Assembly: GCA_013151315.1 (NCBI GenBank)
Contig: JAADIN010000049.1
Span: 1 to 9,516, forward strand
DNA from: Planctomycetota bacterium
GTDB taxonomy: Bacteria; Planctomycetota; Planctomycetia; Pirellulales; Lacipirellulaceae
Direction: 5' to 3'
DNA length: 9,516 nt
Part shown: piece after piece, positions 4,872-9,516 of the stretch
How the letters are laid out: each line of letters begins with the position of its first letter
How positions within the stretch are numbered: the stretch's first letter is position 1
The notes under the pieces: generated by a model
What the model was told of the DNA's origin: nothing
The model's database searches: none
Seen by the model: only the letters and a program-made list of their open reading frames with translations
Program-made: the position numbers and the translations under genes

Positions 4872-5420
4872 ATGTCTGACCAAGTCGAACACTTGCTCCG
4901 CAATGCCCAATTGCGCGACGCGCTGGAACCTCTCTACGACGAGTCGATCGGTCGTGTGAATGTGGAATTGATGTCCACAACCAGCGAAAACGAGTTTTTA
5001 GAATCGATGCTCCAGTGGGAACGAGCTCCCATCTTGCCGATTTGCGATTGGTTTCGTCCCAAGCTGCAGTTGGAGCACCCCGATACCTTGGACGAGCAGC
5101 AGCTTCTCATCGCACTTCACCACGCGATCGAAAAACTGTTCTCGAAGCGAATCGTGTTGGACTTCACCGACCATCTTACGGATCGCCAACTCTATTGCCT
5201 CCTCTATCGCGATATTTTGCCGACCCACGAGAAGTTGCTTCCGCGTACCAATAGCTATTTACATTGGGACTGCGCGAACACCAGTGGCGACCCCGATACC
5301 TGGCTCCGTTATTACGCCAGCGAAGCGGATCGCAACGCTTGGCGGGAAGAGACTGAGGGATATTTGCCGCCGGTCGAAGCCCCGCCGTACCAGCGCGAGC
5401 TACCGCAGGCACCGATGTGA
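4872..5420 (+). CDS. Conserved protein of unknown function, planctomycete type
   Basis: This is a 182-residue soluble protein without a signal peptide or membrane segment. It is rich in acidic and aromatic residues. Distinctive stretches are QLRDALEPLYDESI near the N-terminus, LDFTDHLTDRQLYCLLYRD in the middle, and YLHWDCANTSGDPDTWLRYY toward the end, which look like conserved blocks. From memory, proteins with these blocks are widespread in planctomycetes as hypotheticals, but I know no function. I preferred the ATG at 4872 because the frame resembles the family from MSDQVEHLLRNAQ; the ATG at 4851 would add seven residues directly behind a heptad array. The two candidate starts share the context TTCCCATGTCT. 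It lies 239 bp downstream of the glycosylase and convergent with hemW; no functional link is evident. Confidence 0.75.
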   Translation: MSDQVEHLLRNAQLRDALEPLYDESIGRVNVELMSTTSENEFLESMLQWERAPILPICDWFRPKLQLEHPDTLDEQQLLIALHHAIEKLFSKRIVLDFTDHLTDRQLYCLLYRDILPTHEKLLPRTNSYLHWDCANTSGDPDTWLRYYASEADRNAWREETEGYLPPVEAPPYQRELPQAPM

Positions 5421-5423
5421 TGG

Positions 5424-5451
5424 AATTCGGATTGCGGAGTTCGGATTGCGG
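5424..5451 (+). repeat. Heptad array 6 (AATKCGG)
   Basis: Four in-register units beginning 4 bp after the stop of the upstream gene, in the 52-bp gap between two convergent genes. Its last unit forms one arm of a hairpin with the 3' end of hemW. Confidence 0.65.
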
Positions 5452-5474
5452 AATTAAAAATTATTCCCGCAATC
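5444..5474. terminator. Hairpin between convergent genes
   Basis: GATTGCGG (5444-5451) pairs perfectly with CCGCAATC (5467-5474) around a 15-nt A/T-rich loop. The right arm overlaps the hemW stop codon and the left arm is the last heptad unit. It may act as a two-way terminator, but neither side has a real T tract after the stem, so support is weak. Confidence 0.3.
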
Positions 5475-6618
5475 AGATAAGTTCTGGCCACAGCGAGTCG
5501 CTTACCAGCAAGCCTTCTCGTGTGAGACGCACGACGCGTCCGTCGTCGGCAAGCATTCCCAATTCGACGAATCGTCCGATTGACGGTCCGGCAAGCTGAT
5601 CGAGGTCGATGCCCGACCTTTCGCGAAAATCGAGACGCTCGACGCCTTGCAGTCGGCGAAGGCCGAAGACTAGCAATTCGCGAGCCCGCTGCTGCGGGTC
5701 AAGACATTCCCGCTCGGCCACGGGCGACTTCCCCGCTAACACTCGCTTGAGATAAGTCGTCGTGCTCTGGTGATTGGTCTCTCGCACTCCGCCAACGTAG
5801 CGAGCGGCACCAGGCCCTGCGGCAAAGTAACTCTCGCCCGACCAATACGTTTCGTTATGTCGGCTACGCTCCCCCGGCTTGGCAAAGTTGGAGACTTCGT
5901 AGTGCTCGAAGCCCGCAGCGCTGAGGCGGTCGATCGCGGCCAGATACATCGCCCGCTCTAGCTCTTCCGGGGCAGCGGAGAGATTGCCCCCTTGAAGCCG
6001 GCCCCAGAATGTCGTCCCTTTCTCGAAGGTCAGCCCGTAAGTCGAAATATGCTCAGGCTCCAGCCGTAAGGCTTCGTCGAGATCGGTTTGCCACTCGTCG
6101 AGCGATTCGTCGGGAGCTGCAAATAGGAGATCGAGCGACACTCGCATTCCCACTTCGCGAGCCAGCCGTACCGATTCGCATATCTCGTCTGCCCGATGAT
6201 CCCGTTCGAGCCGTTTTAATTTCTCTTGGCGAAAGGACTGGGCTCCCAGGCTGAGTCGATTGACGCCGAAGCGCGAGAGCACTTCAAGGCGATCCTGGTC
6301 GAGATCGCCTGGATTCGCTTCGACGGTCCATTCGTACTCCTGGGCGAGCGGGTGCCAACGCAACACGAGCTCGCAAAGCCGTTCGAGTTGGGCCGGTGTG
6401 AGAGAGGTCGGCGTCCCACCGCCAAAATAGAGCGTCTCCACTTCCTGCGGCACTTCGAGACTGCGAAGTTCGATTTCTATAGCACTGAGAAATGGCTCGA
6501 CAAGATCGTCTCGCCCCGCGACGACTGCAAAGTTGCAATAACCGCAGCGATGAACGCAAAACGGAATGTGGACATACGCACTGCGTGGTTGAGCCAATCG
6601 TGATGAAAAGAGGGCCAT
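5473..6618 (-). CDS. hemW: HemW, radical SAM heme chaperone
   Basis: The product has 381 residues. The radical SAM cluster motif is CVHRCGYCNF, with Cys21, Cys25 and Cys28 binding the 4Fe-4S cluster, followed by YFGGGTP (64-70) for S-adenosylmethionine binding. The HemW type, as opposed to the true oxygen-independent coproporphyrinogen III oxidase HemN, is indicated by the HNxxYW block at 254-259, the missing N-terminal HemN extension, and YEVSNFA (240-246). HemW binds heme and is thought to insert it into respiratory proteins; older annotations call it coproporphyrinogen dehydrogenase. I chose the Met at 6618 because the family begins shortly before YVHIPFC; the Met ten codons upstream adds a cysteine-rich leader of no known use. 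It is convergent with the unknown gene on its left and divergent from the secreted propeller gene on its right. Confidence 0.93.
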   Translation of the reverse strand: MALFSSRLAQPRSAYVHIPFCVHRCGYCNFAVVAGRDDLVEPFLSAIEIELRSLEVPQEVETLYFGGGTPTSLTPAQLERLCELVLRWHPLAQEYEWTVEANPGDLDQDRLEVLSRFGVNRLSLGAQSFRQEKLKRLERDHRADEICESVRLAREVGMRVSLDLLFAAPDESLDEWQTDLDEALRLEPEHISTYGLTFEKGTTFWGRLQGGNLSAAPEELERAMYLAAIDRLSAAGFEHYEVSNFAKPGERSRHNETYWSGESYFAAGPGAARYVGGVRETNHQSTTTYLKRVLAGKSPVAERECLDPQQRARELLVFGLRRLQGVERLDFRERSGIDLDQLAGPSIGRFVELGMLADDGRVVRLTREGLLVSDSLWPELI

Positions 6619-6676
6619 ATTCCAACAAGCATAGCAAAAGTCACGCATTCGCGCCGTCTGCCAAGGCGAACCAACC

Positions 6677-6685
6677 TGCTATACT
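6677..6685 (+). promoter_or_regulatory. Extended -10 promoter for the propeller gene
   Basis: TGCTATACT matches an extended -10 box (TGn followed by a 5-of-6 match to TATAAT). It ends 16 bp before the ATG at 6702, implying a very short leader. No -35 match is present, as is tolerated for extended -10 promoters. The 83-bp gap must also carry the hemW promoter. Confidence 0.35.
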
Positions 6686-6701
6686 CTCGCATGATCTCTC
6701 C

Positions 6702-8054
6702 ATGCGAACGTTAGGTCTCCTAGTCGTTACGAAAGCGGTGATAGCCATGACAGGGGTTGCCGACAGTGCCGAGCGTCAGATTACCCACGGCACGACGTTT
6801 CACCACGAATTGGACAATAACGACAATTTTTCGTCCGACGATCGGTTTTTGGTTTTTGATACTCGTCCCGATGCGGGGGGCATCGGGGCCTCGACACGGA
6901 TCGCCAAGGTCGAGATCGTGACCGGCAAGATGACAACACTCTATGAGACCGAGCAGCCCTTGGAGTTCGGTCCCGGCGTGGGGGCGGCGTCCTACAGTCA
7001 CGTGCGAGATGAAGTGATCTTTATTCACGGGCCCTTTCATCCCACAGGTCCAGAAAACGGGTACGAGCAGTTTCGTCGTGTTGGCGTGATCGTCGCGGGT
7101 GATGGAAGCGGCGATTCGCGCCTCGCCGATGCACGAGACGTTCAGCCACCTTTTACGGTTGGCGCGCTGCGCGGCGGAACCCATCGGCACGAATTCTCTG
7201 GCGACGGCAAGTGGGTCGGGTTTACGTACAACGATGCGGTGGTTCGTGAGTACCTCAACTTGCGTACCCTCGGCGTCACCCGCTTGGGGAACCCCCAAAC
7301 AGCGCCCAACAGCAAGCAGTTCCCAGGCACCGCCGACGGTTTTTCAGCGCTAGTCGTAATCGTCGTGCCAAAACCCCAACCAGGAACTGACGCGATTGAT
7401 CGCGCAGCCGGCGACAGTTGGGTCGGACGCAACGGCTACCCACGCCAAAATGGAACCCGCCAATTGGCCCGCGCGTTTATCGGCACCACCCGAGACCTAT
7501 CAGGCAAGGCAGTCGACGAGCTCTACCTTGTCGACATTCCCGACGACATCACGCAGCCCGGCCCGCTCGGCCCGCTCGAAGGAACCGCCACAAAACTCCC
7601 CATGCCGCCTGCGGGTGCCGTGCAGCGCCGGCTTACACATTCAGCGAGCCGCATCCACCCGGGCTGCGAAGGGATCGTTCGCGCTTCCCACGATGGCACA
7701 CAGATTGCCTTTTTGATGAAAGACGATCAAGGCGACTCGCAGGTGTTTTTAATTTCTCCGCAGGGCGGCGAACCTCGGCAAGCCACGTTTATCAAGGGCG
7801 GCGTCGATACGGGCGTTCGGTGGCATCCCAGCGGCAATGCCATTGTCAACGTAGCCGGCACGCGCATTATGATCACCAACGTCGAGCCTGGTCCGACGTT
7901 TGGCAAAAGCCGAACCCTCGTCGACCGAGCTCCCCTGCCCTTCGCCCTGGTTTGGAGCCACGATGGAAAAACGATCGCTTACAATCGGCGAGTAAACGCT
8001 GACGGTCGCGAGACGACGCAGGTCTTTGTGATCGACTATCGTGAAGTGGAATGA
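6702..8054 (+). CDS. Secreted TolB-like beta-propeller protein, DUF3748 type
   Basis: The product has 450 residues. The start at 6702 gives a typical signal peptide: MRTL, a hydrophobic core to about residue 19, and probable cleavage near ADSA-ER. The longer frame upstream would lack this and would run into hemW. The mature part shows repeated propeller-blade motifs of the WD40-like/TolB kind: FSSDDRFLVFDTR (43-55), FSGDGKWVGFTYN (165-177), ASHDGTQIAFLMK (328-340), WHPSGNAIV (374-382) and WSHDGKTIAYNRR (418-430). Openings such as RQITHGTTFHHELDNNDNFS recall DUF3748 proteins. It is probably periplasmic or exported, with a binding or assembly role; no catalytic residues are evident. It looks monocistronic. 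Confidence 0.8.
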   Translation: MRTLGLLVVTKAVIAMTGVADSAERQITHGTTFHHELDNNDNFSSDDRFLVFDTRPDAGGIGASTRIAKVEIVTGKMTTLYETEQPLEFGPGVGAASYSHVRDEVIFIHGPFHPTGPENGYEQFRRVGVIVAGDGSGDSRLADARDVQPPFTVGALRGGTHRHEFSGDGKWVGFTYNDAVVREYLNLRTLGVTRLGNPQTAPNSKQFPGTADGFSALVVIVVPKPQPGTDAIDRAAGDSWVGRNGYPRQNGTRQLARAFIGTTRDLSGKAVDELYLVDIPDDITQPGPLGPLEGTATKLPMPPAGAVQRRLTHSASRIHPGCEGIVRASHDGTQIAFLMKDDQGDSQVFLISPQGGEPRQATFIKGGVDTGVRWHPSGNAIVNVAGTRIMITNVEPGPTFGKSRTLVDRAPLPFALVWSHDGKTIAYNRRVNADGRETTQVFVIDYREVE

Positions 8055-8160
8055 GATGAGCTGAGGATTTTTCTTGTGACGTTAGAAACCCTGCTCCCCT
8101 ACCAAAACGTTCCCGAGCTACTCGACACGATCGCTAGAGGATACCAAGCGTGAGTTCGAC

Positions 8161-8874
8161 TCACTTTGCCGAGAGATCTTTAATGCGGATCTGCTTCCAC
8201 GTCACATCAAACGGCCCTTGGCCTGCGCTGATGGAGTGGACTTGCAAGCCAATAAAACCCTTCGGGTGAGAATTAAAAATCTCTTCGTCGGTAAGATCCC
8301 CGATCGACTCGCCATTGATCCAGGTTTGAATGCGCGGGCCCTGGGCAACAATTCGAAAGTGGTTCCACTGGCCGTCACGAAAATGCTTGTGCGGGGTGCG
8401 TTGATCTTCAGGCGTCAGCCAACCCCGCCCTGTTGATTCGCCATACACATAGCCCGCCTCGGCCCCTGCTGCCCCACCCGCTTCAATCTCGACTTGCGGT
8501 CCGTTGACGGCGCCAAATTTTCCGGCAGTCTCGTCTTCGGAAGAAACTTCTTCGGTAGTTGAGCGGATTTGCACGCCTGAATTCAGTTCGTTGTGTACGC
8601 GTACGAAAAACTCAAGCTCGAAGTCGCCATACCGTTTTTCACTGCAGAGAAATGAATTGGGGCTCCCTTCGCTCGTCTTGCCGACGATCGTGCCCTCGAC
8701 CACCTGATAGGTCGCGGTACCGTTTTTCTGAATCCAACCGTTGAGTGTCTTGCCGTCAAAAAGGTCTTGCCAGCAGGCTTCTTGCTCTGCATGGAGAGGA
8801 GCCACGGTGGCGCTGAAAATCAACAGCGTTGCCAAAGTAAAAAAAAGAATTGGAAATAACCGAAGTGAAATCAT
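8161..8874 (-). CDS. Secreted DUF1080 (3-keto-disaccharide hydrolase) protein
   Basis: The product has 237 residues. The Met at 8874 has AGGA 9 nt upstream and starts a clean signal peptide with cleavage near LHA-EQ at residue 29; the longer frame to 8928 would bury it. The mature protein is a single DUF1080 jelly-roll domain of the concanavalin-like type: LFDGKTLNGW (38-47), a strand pair around DFELEFFVRV, NSGVQIRS (98-105), GPQVEIE (125-131), and GFIGLQVH (206-213) followed by the WKQIRIKDL ending. Planctomycetes carry many such genes. Some members of the family cleave 3-keto sugars, but the substrate here is unknown. It is convergent with the propeller gene, about 106 bp apart, with only a 25-codon GTG frame between them. 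Confidence 0.9.
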   Translation of the reverse strand: MISLRLFPILFFTLATLLIFSATVAPLHAEQEACWQDLFDGKTLNGWIQKNGTATYQVVEGTIVGKTSEGSPNSFLCSEKRYGDFELEFFVRVHNELNSGVQIRSTTEEVSSEDETAGKFGAVNGPQVEIEAGGAAGAEAGYVYGESTGRGWLTPEDQRTPHKHFRDGQWNHFRIVAQGPRIQTWINGESIGDLTDEEIFNSHPKGFIGLQVHSISAGQGPFDVTWKQIRIKDLSAK

Positions 8875-8969
8875 TGTTTTTCCTGGCAGGTAGTTTGGTA
8901 TTCGGGAAGTGCTTAGGCAAATGAACACTTAACAAATTCAAATGACAAAAAACTCCAGTCGAGCAAGAT

Positions 8970-9062
8970 TTAACGAGTAGTAATACGCGCGGCGTCTTCG
9001 ACGAATTGCAGCATTAGCCGAAGGGCCTCGTTTACAGAATCGTCCTCGAGTGGATCAGTCAT
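8970..9062 (-). CDS. 30-residue ORF coupled to brnT, candidate micro-antitoxin
   Basis: An ATG at 9062-9060 overlaps the brnT stop by 8 nt (ATGACTGA) and opens a 30-codon frame ending in TAA at 8972-8970. The product is acidic at the start (DPLEDD) and then forms a likely amphipathic helix, NEALRLMLQFVEDAARI. In BrnT-BrnA operons the antitoxin gene starts at this position, often overlapping brnT, but BrnA is much longer and carries a ribbon-helix-helix DNA-binding domain absent here. This could be a minimal toxin-binding peptide, a truncated antitoxin, or chance. No sequence family is recognised. The overlap, start codon and helix-forming composition support translation; nothing else does. 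Confidence 0.45.
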   Translation of the reverse strand: MTDPLEDDSVNEALRLMLQFVEDAARITTR

Positions 9063-9324
9063 TTTCGTACATCATCCTTTCACGTGGCATGACTTTCCGC
9101 TCGCTTATCATTCGGTTTCGGTCGCCTCGATCTGCATGGGGTACGACCAATACGTGATCCTCGGTGGAAGTGCCTATCGTGATGTACCTATCCTCGTTGC
9201 CGGAATGCTGGATCGCAGACGTTATCGATAACGGATCAGCACGGGTCGTAGCGGCTTCTGCGAACGACACTCGGTGCTTCTTAAAGTTCACAGCCGCTTT
9301 GCGGGACTCCCACTCAAATTCCAT
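9055..9324 (-). CDS. brnT: BrnT-family type II toxin
   Basis: BrnT toxins are RelE-like ribonucleases that stop translation and are neutralised by BrnA. The 89-residue product matches the family along its length: MEFEWESRKAAVNFKKHRVSF at the N-terminus, then ADPLS, HSGNEDRYITIG, a DHVLVVPHADRGDR block, and RMISERKVMPRERMMYE at the end, with the RxIS and RER residues usually needed for activity. It departs from the common pattern at KHGVSF (Arg for Gly) and ISAR (Glu for Ala). The start at 9324 fits the family; the frame to 9357 would add eleven unrelated residues. No full-length brnA follows, only a 30-codon ORF. Upstream lie two copies of TTGTACCA on the coding strand that may be operators. 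Confidence 0.88.
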   Translation of the reverse strand: MEFEWESRKAAVNFKKHRVSFAEAATTRADPLSITSAIQHSGNEDRYITIGTSTEDHVLVVPHADRGDRNRMISERKVMPRERMMYEND

Positions 9325-9349
9325 TTCAACGCAGATCGCTCCACGGTTC

Positions 9350-9380
9350 TGGTACAACGAAGTTACTTGCCATGGTACAA
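9350..9380 (-). promoter_or_regulatory. Direct repeats upstream of brnT, possible operator
   Basis: TTGTACCA occurs twice on the brnT coding strand, at 9373-9380 and 9350-9357, with a 23-bp period, ending 25 bp before the brnT start. Toxin-antitoxin operons are commonly autoregulated through such paired sites. The sub-sequence TGTACCA also appears inside the palindrome at 403-420, which may be chance. Confidence 0.3.
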
Positions 9381-9495
9381 TAAAGATCAGTTAAAGTCCA
9401 TTGTCGGCGTTTTATAGCATCGCTTTCACAACTGTCCGGTTAAATATTTTGAAAACAGATCGAATCAGCTTGCTGATAACGACTTACGACAAATA

Positions 9496-9516
9496 ATGAG
9501 CGCGCACGACTTGAAC
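9496..9516 (+). CDS. Possible start of a gene leaving the right edge
   Basis: An ATG at 9496 opens seven codons (MSAHDLN) to the window edge, preceded by about 115 bp of AT-rich sequence with the inverted repeat ATCAGC/GCTGAT (9464-9477). This region is upstream of both brnT and this frame and could hold two divergent promoters. A start of this kind could lead into a twin-arginine signal peptide, but too little is visible to say. No Shine-Dalgarno is seen. Confidence 0.2.

Noticed and set aside
6492..6701. Longer N-terminus for the propeller protein
   Set aside because: It overlaps the hemW coding region on the other strand and would bury the signal peptide that starts at 6702.
8076..8153. 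A GTG-started 25-codon frame (VTLETLLPYQNVPELL and on) between the propeller and DUF1080 genes
   Set aside because: It is short with a non-ATG start, no ribosome binding site and no recognised family. It could be the remnant of a longer gene, but nothing supports expression.
9325..9357. Longer N-terminus for BrnT
   Set aside because: The family starts at the MEFEW-like strand; the extra residues run through the direct repeats.
1..9516. CRISPR array
   Set aside because: The heptad arrays have 7-bp units without spacers, and no regularly spaced 20-40 bp repeats or cas genes were seen.

Overview
The window looks like a piece of a planctomycete chromosome, probably from the Pirellulales or a close relative. 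This is inferred from gene content, not from any search. The content includes a DUF1080 lipid/sugar-type secreted protein, a DUF3748-like beta-propeller, a family 4 uracil-DNA glycosylase, a small HTH gene paired with a tyrosine integrase whose C-terminus reads antisense through a tRNA, and weak or absent Shine-Dalgarno sites at most starts.

Region 1-1918 is the end of an integrated mobile element. It holds the 3' end of a helix-turn-helix protein, a terminator-like hairpin, an operator-like palindrome at the start of a small XRE-type regulator, and a tyrosine integrase directly downstream of that regulator. The integrase reading frame runs into the 3' half of an oppositely oriented tRNA-Val(GAC) gene, which is the probable attachment site. 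The integrase tail also carries, on the other strand, what looks like the transcription terminator of that tRNA.

Region 1919-6618 is host backbone. After a gene-poor 500-bp stretch with a doubtful small membrane ORF come der (ribosome-assembly GTPase, minus), a divergent family 4 uracil-DNA glycosylase (plus), a planctomycete-type conserved protein of unknown function (plus) and hemW (heme chaperone, radical SAM, minus). The gaps between these genes are occupied by a striking set of short arrays of a degenerate 7-bp unit (consensus AATKCGG), six in all. They abut or overlap the stop or start codons of their neighbours, and the last eleven codons of der are written in this repeat. The der/udg gap holds a different G-rich heptad run and a long imperfect hairpin.

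Region 6619-9516 contains a secreted DUF3748-like protein (plus), a secreted DUF1080 protein (minus) and a BrnT-type toxin gene (minus). The stop of brnT overlaps by 8 nt the start of a 30-codon ORF, found where an antitoxin would normally lie. The window ends a few codons into a possible new plus-strand gene.

The observations most worth following up are the heptad arrays, the brnT plus micro-ORF arrangement, and the integrase tail that doubles as tRNA terminator and attachment site. I see no CRISPR array, rRNA or complete new multi-gene defence system.
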